Source: Brevundimonas sp. MF30-B (GTDB lineage: Bacteria > Pseudomonadota > Alphaproteobacteria > Caulobacterales > Caulobacteraceae). Taken from it: a DNA stretch of 64,000 nt. Shown in pieces: positions 26,398 to 36,006 of the stretch. The notes under the pieces were generated by a model that made no database searches, was not told where the DNA came from, and worked only from the letters and a program-made list of their open reading frames with translations. The stretch covers positions 1,956,001 to 2,020,000 of the forward strand of contig NZ_CP038440.1 in the NCBI RefSeq assembly GCF_004683885.1. The letters are read 5' to 3'. Both the position numbers and the translations under genes were made by a program. Position 1 is the stretch's first letter. Each line of letters opens with the position of its first letter.

Positions 26398-28056
26398 TCA
26401 CGGGGCCGCCGTAGTCTTACTTCCTGTGCAAGCGGAAAGCCTGCACCGGAATCCGTCGGCAAGATAGCTGGCCGCGAACTCCCCCTGCAGCTTTCCCCTT
26501 AGGCTCTTTGCGATCAGTTCCGAGCCGAAGCCGGTCCTCGACACGGGCTTCACCGGGGGCCCGCCACGCTCGACCCAGTCCAGGGTGATCGTGTCTCCGG
26601 ACTGGACCCATTCGACGTCGAGGCGTCCGCCGGGCGCGCTGAGCCCGCCGTACTTTGCGGCGTTCGTGGCCAGCTCGTGAAAAATCATGCCGAGCGCCAG
26701 GGCGTGTTCCGAGGCCATCGACACCGCCGGACCCCTCAGCCGGACCTGGTCGCTGGCGTAGGGCGAGAGCTCGGCTTCGAGCAGTTGCCGGACGTCAGCC
26801 TTCTCCCAGCCCTGGGCCGTCAGCAGGTCCTGTGTCTTAGACAGCGCGACGATCCGCGCCTGAAAGGAGTCGACGAAGGCGGGCATGGAGGTCGCACGGC
26901 GGGCCGACAGCGCGGCGACCGCCTGGATTGTCGCGAGCGTGTTCTTGACCCTATGGTTCAGCTCATTGATCAGAAGCTGCTGCTGACGCTGGCTCTCCTC
27001 CAGAGCTTGCAGGGACTCTTCCCTATCGGTCAGGTCGAGCAGCACGCCCGCGATGCGAAGCGCTCGGCCCCGCCGATCGCGAACCACGCGGCCGCGCAAG
27101 CCCGCCCACCGTCCGTTCCGGAGACGATACTCGGCGCGGTAGGTGCGACCGGAGCTCCGGGCGATGTCGAGCATTTCGTCTTGCCTGAGCTGGGCGTCCG
27201 GCGACAGGGTGCTGCGCCAGACGTCCTGGCTCATCGGGGCGGCCGGATCCAGACCCAGGAGGCGCTTCGTGCGCTCGGACGCCTGGAGGCGCCCGGTGCG
27301 GAAATCGACCTCCCAATAGCCCACGTCGCCGGCGTCGAGCACGCTCAGCAGGGCCTGCCTCTCGTCAAGGAGGGAGGCCGCGAGCACCGTGAGGACGGCC
27401 AGTCCGGTCCCGGCCGCGATCGCGACAGCCAGAACGACGGGATCGGTCCCCGGCGGCGCCCCGGGAAGTCCGGTCGGCGTGAGCACCAGCGCGGCCATGG
27501 CGGTATAGTGCATGCCCACAATGGCGAGGCCGAGAATGACGGCGGCGACGCTCCGCCACAGGAGGGAGCGTCGCCGTCGGGCGGCCCACAGGGCGGCGGT
27601 CGACGCCGCGATGGCGATGGCTATGGACGCCAGCACATATTGCGGCCGATAGCCGAGCGACGCGGCCGTTCTGAGCGCGGCCATGCCGACGTAGTGCATG
27701 GCGCAGATGGAAAGGCCCATCGCTGCGCCTGCGGCCAGAAGCCGGGCCGCCCCGCCCGATCCCATCACCGCCATGAAAAAGGCGGCGGCCGTGCCCCCGA
27801 CCGCCAGGACCAGGGACCCGGCGGTGAGGCCGGGATCGTAACCGACGGGCGATCCCGGATCGAAGCCGAGCATGGCGATGAAATGCATCGACCAGATGCT
27901 CACACCCATGACGAGCGAGACGATGATGAGCCAGGTCAGACGGGCGCGGCCGGCCTGGATTCGAACCCGTTCGAACAGATCCAGCGCTGTCCAGGATCCT
28001 GCGATCGCGACGCCGACGGAGAGACCGACGAAGATCAGGCTGTGATGATGCTGCAC
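26398..28056 (-). CDS. MHYT-PAS-HWE sensor histidine kinase
   Basis: A 552-residue membrane kinase. Residues 1-230 hold seven predicted helices with the MHYT motifs MHFIAM, MHYVGM and MHYTAM, a domain proposed to sense diatomic gases through bound metal. A PAS domain follows (about 235-345), then an HWE/HisKA_2-type kinase with LLINELNHRVKNTLATIQAV (phospho-histidine in ELNHRVKN) and an ATPase domain with FHELATNAAKYGGLS and GFGSELI. No response regulator is adjacent. It is the first of two minus-strand kinases here. Confidence 0.9.
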   Translation of the reverse strand: MQHHHSLIFVGLSVGVAIAGSWTALDLFERVRIQAGRARLTWLIIVSLVMGVSIWSMHFIAMLGFDPGSPVGYDPGLTAGSLVLAVGGTAAAFFMAVMGSGGAARLLAAGAAMGLSICAMHYVGMAALRTAASLGYRPQYVLASIAIAIAASTAALWAARRRRSLLWRSVAAVILGLAIVGMHYTAMAALVLTPTGLPGAPPGTDPVVLAVAIAAGTGLAVLTVLAASLLDERQALLSVLDAGDVGYWEVDFRTGRLQASERTKRLLGLDPAAPMSQDVWRSTLSPDAQLRQDEMLDIARSSGRTYRAEYRLRNGRWAGLRGRVVRDRRGRALRIAGVLLDLTDREESLQALEESQRQQQLLINELNHRVKNTLATIQAVAALSARRATSMPAFVDSFQARIVALSKTQDLLTAQGWEKADVRQLLEAELSPYASDQVRLRGPAVSMASEHALALGMIFHELATNAAKYGGLSAPGGRLDVEWVQSGDTITLDWVERGGPPVKPVSRTGFGSELIAKSLRGKLQGEFAASYLADGFRCRLSACTGSKTTAAP

Positions 28057-28154
28057 GCGCGCCCTGCGACAAACCCCGAGCCGACCTTAGGCGCCTTGTC
28101 AGCCCCTTCCAAGACCCCGAGGCCAAGCTTGGAAAGCGAGGGAGGCGGCTCGCC

Positions 28155-29138
28155 TCAGCGTGGCGGACCGCCCGCACGCCATGTCAGTCGGGCGACGGTC
28201 CCGACGTCGGCGGGTTCAAGGCTCCAGCGACCGTCCAACTGCCGGCTCAGCGCATGGATGATCTTCAGGCCGAGGCTGTCCTTGACCGCCTGCTGGTCAC
28301 GCCCCACGCCCACTCCGTCGTCGCCAACGATCAGGGTGCGGACTCCGTCTTCATCCGAAAGGCTGATTCGTATCCGGCCGGGCCGGTTCGGAAAGGCATG
28401 CTCAAGCGCATTGTTCACGCATTCAAGCATGATCAGGACGACCGGCGTGGCCTCCTCAGCCGAAAGCACCACACCGTCGCCGGAGATCTGCAGGACCACG
28501 TCGTCGCGGGCGGCGGCTTGCAGCGCGTCACGCGCGACCTGTCGCGCAAGCGTTTCGAACGCCGTCGCCTGCTGATCGGCGTCCGCCAGGCTGCGCTGGA
28601 TCCGGGCGATCAGCGCGGTGCGGGCGGAGGCGTTGGCGAGGGCCCGGCGAGCCCCTGGATCGGTGGTTCCGCGCGACTCGACGCTAAGCAAGGCGCTGAC
28701 GACCTGGATGTTGTTCGAGACGCGGTGCTGCACCTCCTTCAACAGGATGTCACGGCTGCGGGCGAGCGCTGCATTGCGCTCCACCTCGCGACCCAGACGC
28801 CGCGACGCGCCGTCCATGCCTGTAATGAAGAAGATGTCGATCGCCACGACGAAGACGTAGAAGGCGATCGCCACGAGCGTGGCAAAGCCGAGATCGAAGC
28901 CGGGTGGACCGATCCAGAACCACCAGGCCGACAGGCCCGACAGTGCGGCGGTCAGGATCGCGGGCCGGAGCCCGGCGTAATAGGCGACCAGCACCACCGC
29001 CGGGAAAAAGGTCAGATAGGGGAAGCCGGGCGGGAACCAGGGCGCGAGGCCGTAGCGGAGCCCGAAAGCCGCAGCCCAGGCAGCGAAGGCCAGGCCATAT
29101 CCACGCCACGCCGGGGTTCGAAAGATGTCGCGGTGCAT
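28155..29138 (-). CDS. DUF4118-type membrane HisKA_2 histidine kinase
   Basis: A 327-residue kinase with a four-helix DUF4118-like membrane region (about 10-110; FPYLTFFPAVVLVAYYAGLR, SGLSAWWFWIGPPG). HisKA_2 follows with LLKEVQHRVSNNIQVVSALL (phospho-histidine in EVQHRVSNN), then an ATPase domain with ECVNNALEHAF and VGDDGVGV. The ATG at 29138 was preferred over an upstream one because the extra residues have no domain character. It diverges from the LOV kinase across 161 bases. HisKA_2 kinases often feed the general stress response; that link is inference. Confidence 0.87.
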   Translation of the reverse strand: MHRDIFRTPAWRGYGLAFAAWAAAFGLRYGLAPWFPPGFPYLTFFPAVVLVAYYAGLRPAILTAALSGLSAWWFWIGPPGFDLGFATLVAIAFYVFVVAIDIFFITGMDGASRRLGREVERNAALARSRDILLKEVQHRVSNNIQVVSALLSVESRGTTDPGARRALANASARTALIARIQRSLADADQQATAFETLARQVARDALQAAARDDVVLQISGDGVVLSAEEATPVVLIMLECVNNALEHAFPNRPGRIRISLSDEDGVRTLIVGDDGVGVGRDQQAVKDSLGLKIIHALSRQLDGRWSLEPADVGTVARLTWRAGGPPR

Positions 29139-29299
29139 GCAGGTCCCACAAACGCGGGGGCGCCTGTCGGCGCCTATTATCGACACGGGCCAGCTCAAGT
29201 CCAGAGACGCCTTCCGGTCTTTCTCTGCGCGGGTGGACCTTTGCAAATCGTCGTGCTTTTCCCTTGTCGGAGCATCAATCGACGAAACAGGAAAATCCA

Positions 29300-31003
29300 A
29301 TGCAGGATGATGAGGCTTCGGGCCAGCCTGCGGACGGTCAGCTTGAGACGCCCAATGAGACTCTGATGGGGCGTTTGGGCAAACAGCACTGGAAGCAGAG
29401 CGTCATCCACCACGACGGGCTGGACGATCGCGGGGGCGTCTTCTTCGCTGCCCTGGAGATGACCCGGATGCCCATGATCCTCACGGATCCCAGGCAGGCC
29501 GACAACCCGATCGTCTTCGCCAACAACGCCTTTCTGGATCTGACCGGATACGAACCGCCCGAAATCATCGGTCGGAACTGTCGTTTCCTCCAAGGCGCGG
29601 AAACCGACGCGGACTCGATCGCGGAGCTTCGCCGGGCTATCGCGGCCCGCGAAGCGATCGCGCTCGAAATTCTCAACTATCGAAGGGACGGCTCGCCGTT
29701 CTGGAACGCGGTCTTCATCGGCCCGGTGTACGGTCCGGATCAAGAGCTGCTCTACTTCTTCGCCAGTCAGCTGGATGTGACGGCCCGCCGGGAGGCGCAG
29801 CAGCAGACGGCCCAGTCACAGAAGATGGAGGCGATCGGGCAGCTGACCGCAGGCCTCGCCCATGACTTCAACAACATCCTGCAGATCATTGACGGCAGCC
29901 TGGAGCGGATAGATTCGAAGCGGGATCAGCCCGCCGTCCTTGATCGCTTCCTGAACGCCGCCCGGACGGCCGCCCAGAGAGGCGCTTCACTCACCCGCCA
30001 GTTGCTGGCCTTCGCCCGTCGCAGCCGACTGGAGCCGAAAGCGGTCGAGGTCGGCGCGCTCGTCAACGGGTTCGCCGAGCTGCTGGACAGCACTTCGGGG
30101 CCCGGCTGCACCCTGCAACTGAACCTTCAGCGCCGCCTGCCGTCGGTAAAGGTCGATCCGATCGTGCTGGAGACCGCGCTCATCAATCTGGTGATCAATG
30201 CGCGCGACGCTTTGGGCGGAGAAGGCGAAATCACCCTCGCGGTCAAGAAGGTCGTGCTCGGCGAGGGCGCGCGGGGCGGGCTGGTTGCGGGCGACTACGT
30301 TTCGATCGAGGTGATCGACGAAGGGCCGGGCATGCCGACGGAGGTCCGGGACCGGGCCGTCGAGCCGTTCTTCACCACCAAGCCCACAGGCAAGGGCACG
30401 GGTCTGGGCCTGGCCATGGCGCACGGTTTCGCCTCGCAATCGGGCGGGTTTCTGGAGATCGAGTCAGAGGTCAATCAGGGCACGGTCGTCAGGCTCCTCC
30501 TCCCGGCCGTGGATCCGCGAGCCGTCAACGAGCCGGAACCGTCCGGCTTCCAGGCCCGGCCCGTCAATCTGACGGCCGCGCCTCGTATTCTTCTGGTGGA
30601 GGATGAAGAAGAGATCGCCGGGATGTCCGCAGAGATCCTCACCGACCTCGGATACCGGGTCACGGTGGCGCATAACGCCGAGCGGGCGCTGGACCTCTTC
30701 AAGACTTCGCTCGAGACCCGGGCGTTCGATCTCGTGTTTTCCGACGTCGTCATGCCCGGCGAGATGAACGGCGTCGCGCTTGCGCAGGAGATCCATCGGC
30801 TCAGTCCCGCCACGCCAATCCTCATGACGACGGGCTACAACGACCAGATGGCGCTCGACGGACCGCAGCCCGAGGCCATGGATGTGCTGGGCAAACCCTA
30901 TAAACCCGCCGACCTCATCGACCGGGTCCAGGCCGCATTGCGCAACGGCGCCCGGACCGGTCCGGGACGGGAGCGTTCAGATTTCGGACACGCCGAAGCC
31001 TGA
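29300..31003 (+). CDS. LOV-domain hybrid histidine kinase (blue-light sensor)
   Basis: A 567-residue soluble hybrid kinase. Residues about 45-165 are a LOV photosensory domain with the flavin-adduct motif GRNCRFLQG and the FANNAFLDLTGY and FWNAVFIGPVYG segments. HisKA has AIGQLTAGLAHDFNNILQII (phospho-histidine in AHDFNN), the ATPase has LINLVINARDAL and GTGLGLAMAHGFA, and the receiver (about 435-555) has LVEDEEEI, the phospho-acceptor Asp in VFSDVVMPGE and LGKPYKPADL. Light would form a cysteinyl-flavin bond and change kinase activity. The start is the ATG at 29300. Confidence 0.93.
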   Translation: MQDDEASGQPADGQLETPNETLMGRLGKQHWKQSVIHHDGLDDRGGVFFAALEMTRMPMILTDPRQADNPIVFANNAFLDLTGYEPPEIIGRNCRFLQGAETDADSIAELRRAIAAREAIALEILNYRRDGSPFWNAVFIGPVYGPDQELLYFFASQLDVTARREAQQQTAQSQKMEAIGQLTAGLAHDFNNILQIIDGSLERIDSKRDQPAVLDRFLNAARTAAQRGASLTRQLLAFARRSRLEPKAVEVGALVNGFAELLDSTSGPGCTLQLNLQRRLPSVKVDPIVLETALINLVINARDALGGEGEITLAVKKVVLGEGARGGLVAGDYVSIEVIDEGPGMPTEVRDRAVEPFFTTKPTGKGTGLGLAMAHGFASQSGGFLEIESEVNQGTVVRLLLPAVDPRAVNEPEPSGFQARPVNLTAAPRILLVEDEEEIAGMSAEILTDLGYRVTVAHNAERALDLFKTSLETRAFDLVFSDVVMPGEMNGVALAQEIHRLSPATPILMTTGYNDQMALDGPQPEAMDVLGKPYKPADLIDRVQAALRNGARTGPGRERSDFGHAEA

Positions 31004-31130
31004 CCGCACGGTCGGGGCCGCTGGCCTGCATCGACCTCCGCTGATCGCGGAAAGGGCGGAGGACCGATTGACTCCGACCAGCCTCATGCGCTGGGCGCAC
31101 GGCAGGGCCTGACCCGCAATCTTGCCGACC

Positions 31131-31391
31131 CTATCGATCCTGGGTGTGCGCCCCCTTGGTCATAGGTGAAGCGACGCACCTCGACCCCGGCGTCCAGCGG
31201 CAGGTCAATCTGTGCCACCTCCCCCTCGGCGTCGACGGCCATAACGCTGGCGCCGACAGATCGCCTCTCGCAGGGTCGAAACGGTCGTCCAGCGCACAGA
31301 GGTCGCTCAAATCCTCCTGCGCTGCCGCGGCGGCCGGCGAAAGGGCGATCAGCGACAGGCCCAGCACCCGGACAAGGTTCGGGCCGCCTCA
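31131..31391 (-). pseudogene. Possible small secreted protein, frameshifted
   Basis: The minus strand starts with a signal-peptide-like segment (VLGLSLIALSPAAAAAQEDL) leading into LCALDDRFDPARG. Beyond about 31260 that frame becomes Trp/Arg-rich and atypical. The neighbouring frame reads MAVDAEGEVAQIDLPLDAGV then EVRRFTYDQGG, which looks protein-like. A single frameshift could join them. No family is recognised. It lies just downstream of the DUF5694 gene on the same strand. Confidence 0.3.
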
Positions 31392-32270
31392 GCGATCCGC
31401 GAGGTAGGGCGAAGGATCGACAAGGGTCAGCCAGGGGGTGTCCTCGATCAGTTGCGCCAGGGTGGGCACGTGTCCGTAGCCGAAGAAGACCACGACGCGG
31501 CGGGCCTGCCCGCCGCTTTCCTCAACCTCACGCAGCAGGTTCTGGAAGATGAAGATGTTGCGGCCGTACCAGTTGTGGATGGTGTGGGCGCCGCCCTGAT
31601 TTTCACCGGACCAAAGCCGGATGAGGTGACGGACATAGTAGTCGTGGTTTTCGGTGAGGCTCTCCGGCGAATTCAGATGCGCCAGATAGTCGCCGACGCT
31701 GAGCGCGCTGAGGCGCTCCGCCTGCCGGGCGACGACGTCCTGGCCATAGGCTTGGATCTCGGCCTTCAGCGACAAAAGGCGGGCGTCGCCCTGCGCCTCG
31801 GCGGCGATCTGCTCGTCCGCGACGAAGGGCATGTCGACGTCGATCGCGGCCACGCGGTCGTGGCCCAGGGCGTCCGCCAGCCGGAAACCCAACTGAGCGA
31901 TCTCATTGCGGTTGTCGCGCCCGCCGCCTTCCCGGTAGCGGTCGTACAGAGCATCGAGCCGGGCTGCATCGTCACGCGTCCACTCCACCAGGACCAGATC
32001 GGGGCTCCACGCCGCAAGGCGGGCGGTGACGGCTGCAATTTCGGCCTGCCGCCTCTCCGCCAGCACATCGTCAGCCTCGAAATTGTGCTGGTCCGCCCCG
32101 GGATTGTGCATGTGGTAGACGCCGACAAGCATCACGTCCGCCACAGGCTGAGGACGGAGGGCGGCCGGCCGGGCCTCCGGCTCACCTCGGATCGCCCCCG
32201 CACTCGCCGCCCCGCCGGAACACCACGCCGCCGCCAGCGCCATTGCAATCAAACCCAAATGCCGTCTCAT
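31389..32270 (-). CDS. DUF5694 (TraB-like) secreted protein
   Basis: A 293-residue protein with a signal peptide at the ATG at 32270 (MRRHLGLIAMALAAAWCSGG, cleavage likely after ASA). The mature part begins DVMLVGVYHMHNPGADQHNF, typical of DUF5694, a TraB/PrgY-related group with conserved His and Glu residues (VYHMHNPG; VLVEWTRDDAARLD; FFGYGHVPTLAQLIED). A metal-dependent hydrolase role has been suggested for TraB relatives but is unproven. It is divergent from the MarR gene, whose product may control it. Confidence 0.8.
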   Translation of the reverse strand: MRRHLGLIAMALAAAWCSGGAASAGAIRGEPEARPAALRPQPVADVMLVGVYHMHNPGADQHNFEADDVLAERRQAEIAAVTARLAAWSPDLVLVEWTRDDAARLDALYDRYREGGGRDNRNEIAQLGFRLADALGHDRVAAIDVDMPFVADEQIAAEAQGDARLLSLKAEIQAYGQDVVARQAERLSALSVGDYLAHLNSPESLTENHDYYVRHLIRLWSGENQGGAHTIHNWYGRNIFIFQNLLREVEESGGQARRVVVFFGYGHVPTLAQLIEDTPWLTLVDPSPYLADR

Positions 32271-32340
32271 GGTCCTGCCCTGTGGAATGATCCGTAAACT
32301 TTTACATACAGACAGGGCCGACGCAAAGCTAAGGCGAGGC

Positions 32341-32853
32341 ATGGCGCGGGAACCGGACAAGGCTGCGGATTTTGTGCAGAGCGAAGGCGTGCCTTTCCTG
32401 GCGCACCTACTTCGCCGACTGTCCGACCGGCTCGTGGACGGATTTTCCGACTGGTACCCCCAGTACGGCGTCCTGGCCCCCGTTCGCACGGCCTCGACCA
32501 TGCGCCTGCTTTACAGAAGGGGCGGCCTGCCGGTGACCGTCATTGCGCAGGAAATCCATCAGTCGCATCCCCTCGCCATCAGCTGGATCAAGCAGCTGTC
32601 CCAGCTTGGATTGGTGTCCGCCGCCCGCGATCCTTCCGACGGCCGCAAGTCGATCATCACCCTGACCCAGACAGGCCGAAAGGATGTGGAGCGCATGCTA
32701 AAGGCGGATGCGATCATCCTGGCTGCCTATGAGGACCTGTTCTGCGAAGCCGATGCGGACGTCTTTGAAGCCTTGTGGAGACTGGAGGCGGCGTGCCGCC
32801 GTCAAGGGATGGGCGATCGACTTCGCGCCGCACAGCAGAAGACGCGCCGCTGA
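32341..32853 (+). CDS. MarR family transcriptional regulator
   Basis: A 170-residue winged-helix regulator with dimerisation helices at both ends. The recognition region is LPVTVIAQEIHQSHPLAISW then IKQLSQLGLVSAARDPSDGR and KSIITLTQTGR, the MarR wing. The start ATG at 32341 fits the family N-terminus. It is divergent from the DUF5694 gene with about 70 bases between them, the arrangement for a MarR repressor of its neighbour; ligand and targets are unknown. Confidence 0.85.
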   Translation: MAREPDKAADFVQSEGVPFLAHLLRRLSDRLVDGFSDWYPQYGVLAPVRTASTMRLLYRRGGLPVTVIAQEIHQSHPLAISWIKQLSQLGLVSAARDPSDGRKSIITLTQTGRKDVERMLKADAIILAAYEDLFCEADADVFEALWRLEAACRRQGMGDRLRAAQQKTRR

Positions 32854-33033
32854 CGGAGGGGGGGCGCCGGTGGGTTGGCGCATCAGGTTCCCTTTGGGAG
32901 AGGCAGACGTGAGAACCGCGAACCGGCGCCGATGACCGCCATTGCGTTTTCCGGACCACGGGCAAGCGCCCCTCCTGGAGCTCCAGCTCTAGAGAATCCA
33001 GCGATTCCATTCATCTCCGACGACTTTGAGGGC

Positions 33034-34092
33034 TCACAGGCTCGACACAAGACGCATGAGCTCCGCCTGTCGGTGCACGCCCGTTTTTGACATCACGGCG
33101 CGCAGCTGAACCCGAACGGTGTGAACCGACAGGCCCAGACGGCGCGCGACAAGCGGGAGGCTTCCGCCGCAGGCCAGCTCGCCGACCAGCCGAGCCTCGG
33201 CCGGGGAAAGATCAAACAGGGCGCGGAGGACATCAGGCCGTGGGAGGGCGCGGGGTCTGGTCGGCGACGCCACCAGCACGATGTGGCCGTCGCCGAACAG
33301 GTCCCGCCCTCGGCCCCGGACCGGCAGCAGGTGAATGAGGACGGGCGGGCAGTCGGCGGCGCCCGCGATGGGAATGGATGTCGCCGGCCCGTCTTCGCCC
33401 AGGCCGATACGGGCCAAGACGAGCTTGAGCCGATCGTTTTTCAGCCGATCGGCGAGCGCAAGGCCGCCGAACGCGGTCGGGATAAGGGCTCCAGGAATCC
33501 GGTCCAGCAAGCCGTTGCTGGCGACAACACGGCCTCTGCGATCGATCACGGCGGCCGGAAGGCCAAGGCGGCCCAGGGCGTCGACCATGCTGCGCGCCAT
33601 TTCCAGGCGCAGTCGCGCAGCGACCATCACGGACCGGACCAGATGGGGGCGCAGGGCGTCCAGGCCAGCCGCTTCCACCGGATCGTAATCTCCCAGCTCG
33701 CGTGCACGGGCCACCATGAACCCGGCCATGTCCCCGTCGCCCAACGACAGCATGCTCGTCAGGCAGTCGCCCAGGCCGAGGTCGTAAAGCTGGCTGACAG
33801 CCGGATCGGCGGCCAGTTCTGACGCGGTGAAGGCCGCCGTGAAGGGCGTAAACTCCGCGTGACCGTTCTGCAGCGCCCAGGTGACGGCCGGGCTCCGCTT
33901 CCAGCGCTCCGAGATGAAGTCCCGATCGGTCTGAGGCGGTATGTTGTATCCCGTCGCCACCGGATCGGACCCGGCGGGGAAAACAAGCATGACGGCCTGC
34001 GTGGATCGACTGGGGGCGCACATGGCCCGGAGGGCCTCCGGCCACTGCTCAGGCGCCCACGCCGCTTCATACAGCTGGTCGATCACATCCAT
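33034..34092 (-). CDS. LuxR-type helix-turn-helix regulator
   Basis: A 352-residue regulator. The C-terminal 65 residues form a GerE/LuxR DNA-binding domain (FDLSPAEARLVGELACGGSL then PLVARRLGLSVHTVRVQLRA). The N-terminal 280 residues are an uncharacterised sensor region starting MDVIDQLYEAAWAPEQWPEA, of a type common in Sphingomonadales/Caulobacterales. The ATG at 34092 is chosen for this conserved opening; a GTG at 34158 would add 22 residues. No autoinducer-binding motif is visible and no LuxI gene is in the window. Confidence 0.82.
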   Translation of the reverse strand: MDVIDQLYEAAWAPEQWPEALRAMCAPSRSTQAVMLVFPAGSDPVATGYNIPPQTDRDFISERWKRSPAVTWALQNGHAEFTPFTAAFTASELAADPAVSQLYDLGLGDCLTSMLSLGDGDMAGFMVARARELGDYDPVEAAGLDALRPHLVRSVMVAARLRLEMARSMVDALGRLGLPAAVIDRRGRVVASNGLLDRIPGALIPTAFGGLALADRLKNDRLKLVLARIGLGEDGPATSIPIAGAADCPPVLIHLLPVRGRGRDLFGDGHIVLVASPTRPRALPRPDVLRALFDLSPAEARLVGELACGGSLPLVARRLGLSVHTVRVQLRAVMSKTGVHRQAELMRLVSSL

Positions 34093-34348
34093 GCGGTTCA
34101 GCCGATCGCCCGTGGCGGATTTGCCTGAGCCATAGCCCAATTGAGGTATTCGCGCCACGCAGCACGTCTTTAGGGTCGGCTACCGAAAGCCCGTTCCTGC
34201 CGACCGGAGGCCTCATGAAACGCGCAGCGGCTCGATCACCGGCAGCAGGCTCTCAAGGGCATGTCGCCAAGCGGCCGACAGCCGACCCCTTGGATGCACT
34301 TCATCCGCCTTCGCTGCTTGCGGGCTCAGCTTTTTTGGAGAGATGACC

Positions 34349-34735
34349 ATGTTGTTCTTCGCCTTGATCGCGGCCGTTCAGGCCGGCTCGCCGGCTGCAC
34401 AGGCCTTGGACCGCACTGCCGGACCGGCTGCCGTACTGGTCGGAAACAGCCTTGAGGTCCGGTACGGCGCCAATGTCGTGCTTCAGAGCTTCGCAGCAGA
34501 TGGAACGTTCAAGATCCAAACGCCCGATGGTGCGCGCGGGAGCGGCGACTGGCTCGCCGATGACCGCCACCTGTGTTGGATCACCAGGGTCCCGGCTCTC
34601 CCGCCCGGCCAGAACCTCCGTTGCGAGACCATGTTCCCGGACAAGAAGGTCGGGGACACCTGGACCCAGATGGACAGCTATGGCGACGAGGCCACGGTGA
34701 CCCTGATCGCCGGGGACCGACTCGCCACCCCCTAG
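34349..34735 (+). CDS. Small exported protein, unknown function
   Basis: A 128-residue protein with a short signal peptide (MLFFALIAAVQAGSPAAQA). The remainder has an all-beta look (LVGNSLEVRYGANVVLQSFA, GRGSGDWL-type turn, LCWITRV, CETMF) with two cysteines that could pair in the periplasm. It resembles small secreted proteins of alphaproteobacteria that have no name. The ATG at 34349 is eight bases after GGAG; ATG at 34343 is possible. Confidence 0.6.
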   Translation: MLFFALIAAVQAGSPAAQALDRTAGPAAVLVGNSLEVRYGANVVLQSFAADGTFKIQTPDGARGSGDWLADDRHLCWITRVPALPPGQNLRCETMFPDKKVGDTWTQMDSYGDEATVTLIAGDRLATP

Positions 34736-34794
34736 TCCAGATCAGCCGGCAGCGGCCGGAGGGCCGCAAGCCGGGCAGCAGCCATGGTGCACGC

Positions 34795-35541
34795 ATGCAG
34801 ACTGATGAGGCGACCACAGCCCCCACCCATCCTGCCGCCCTCGATGGCCGCAGGACTCTGGACTGCCCAGCCCGGCGTCGGCTTATCGGGAATCTCGGGG
34901 GCGCCCTGACGATTCTTGCGGCGCCGGCGCTTGCCCGGGCTCAGGATATCCCGCCGATCCGGCCAGCGACGGTGTTCCAGCCGGAGGGGCCCTTCTATCC
35001 TTATGATGACATGCCCAGCGACCAGGACGCCGACCTGGTTCGAGTGGCGGGCCTGGACGCCCAGGCGCAGGGGCAGGTGACCCATCTGACAGGCGTCGTC
35101 CATGGTCAACTCGGCGAGCCCGTCGGATCAGCTCTTGTGGAGATCTGGCAGTGCGACCACACGGGTCGATACCTCCATCGCGATGATCCCAACCGCGACC
35201 GACCCCGAGATCCGGGCTTCCAGGGGTACGGCAGGACGCTTACCGATCAGGGGGGCGCCTTCCGGTTCCGAACCCTGAAGCCGGTCCCCTATTCGTCGCC
35301 GTCGCCCTGGGGCCCGATCCATCGCGCGCCGCACATCCATGTCGCTGTCTCGACGCGTGGCGTCCGGCGCCTGACAACCCAGCTGTATGTCGCAGGCGAT
35401 CCCGGCAATGAGACGGACTTCGCCCTCCTGCTCATGGCGAGCCCCGTTCAGCGGCAAGGGATCATTCGCCCCTATGTGCCTCGGAACGATATCGAGAGCG
35501 GGGCCCTGGCGGCCCATTATGATCTCGTAATCGCGATCTGA
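34795..35541 (+). CDS. Intradiol ring-cleavage dioxygenase-like protein, exported
   Basis: A 248-residue protein of the protocatechuate 3,4-dioxygenase/intradiol family. The beta-sandwich core has GPFYPYDD, VHGQLGEPVGSALVEIWQCD, TGRYLHRDD, FQGYGRTLTDQGGAFRFRTL, PVPYSSP and RAPHIHVAVS, giving the two Tyr and two His iron ligands. The N-terminus carries a twin-arginine-like signal (CPARRRLIGNLGG, then ALTILAAPALARA), so it would act in the periplasm, unlike catabolic PcaGH. No aromatic catabolic genes are near; substrate unknown. Confidence 0.85.
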   Translation: MQTDEATTAPTHPAALDGRRTLDCPARRRLIGNLGGALTILAAPALARAQDIPPIRPATVFQPEGPFYPYDDMPSDQDADLVRVAGLDAQAQGQVTHLTGVVHGQLGEPVGSALVEIWQCDHTGRYLHRDDPNRDRPRDPGFQGYGRTLTDQGGAFRFRTLKPVPYSSPSPWGPIHRAPHIHVAVSTRGVRRLTTQLYVAGDPGNETDFALLLMASPVQRQGIIRPYVPRNDIESGALAAHYDLVIAI

Positions 35542-36006
35542 TCTGTCGCGCCTCGCCGACAGGCCATCCTTCATTATGGAATGCCTGCCATCGGCGTCCC
35601 TACGGAGCGGCGGCCTCTATGCGGAGAGCACTGCGCCACTGACGTCAGGTCGCTGGCCGCCTTCCTGACGGCCCGAGCGCCAGACAGGCCCAAAACGCTT
35701 GGTCCTTCATTAGGAACATCTCCTGACGCCCTGAACGTCCCTGCAGACACCGGCCCCAAGGATGCCTGACGAGCTGTCCATCGCGCTCGAAGTTCGCGCT
35801 CCGGCGGCCGGTCAAGCATCGCTCGGCGCCGAGCGATGCTACGAAAGGCGGCGGGATCTACCCGGGCTCCCTGAGACGTCTGACGGGCGCCCTGCTCGCC
35901 TCTCCCTTCCTCTCCGCGCCGGAGCCGCCCCATCGACAAGGCGGCCTGGGTCGGTGCGCTCGAGGGTCGCGCTTGACCCAGGCGCAACAGAGTGCAGGCT
36001 TAAGAC
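35542..36006. other. Gene-poor stretch of 465 bases
   Basis: I see no convincing coding sequence, RNA or repeat here. Short open frames on both strands have atypical composition and no domain. The stretch lies between the exported dioxygenase-like gene and a 70-codon gene; a promoter for the latter is probably at its 3' end. Confidence 0.4.

Noticed and set aside
27955..27990. TTCGAACC sequence resembling a tRNA T-loop
   Set aside because: It lies inside the MHYT kinase gene and no acceptor or anticodon arms surround it.
33034..34158. The LuxR-type regulator as a quorum-sensing receptor
   Set aside because: The autoinducer-binding domain signature is absent and there is no LuxI homologue in the window.
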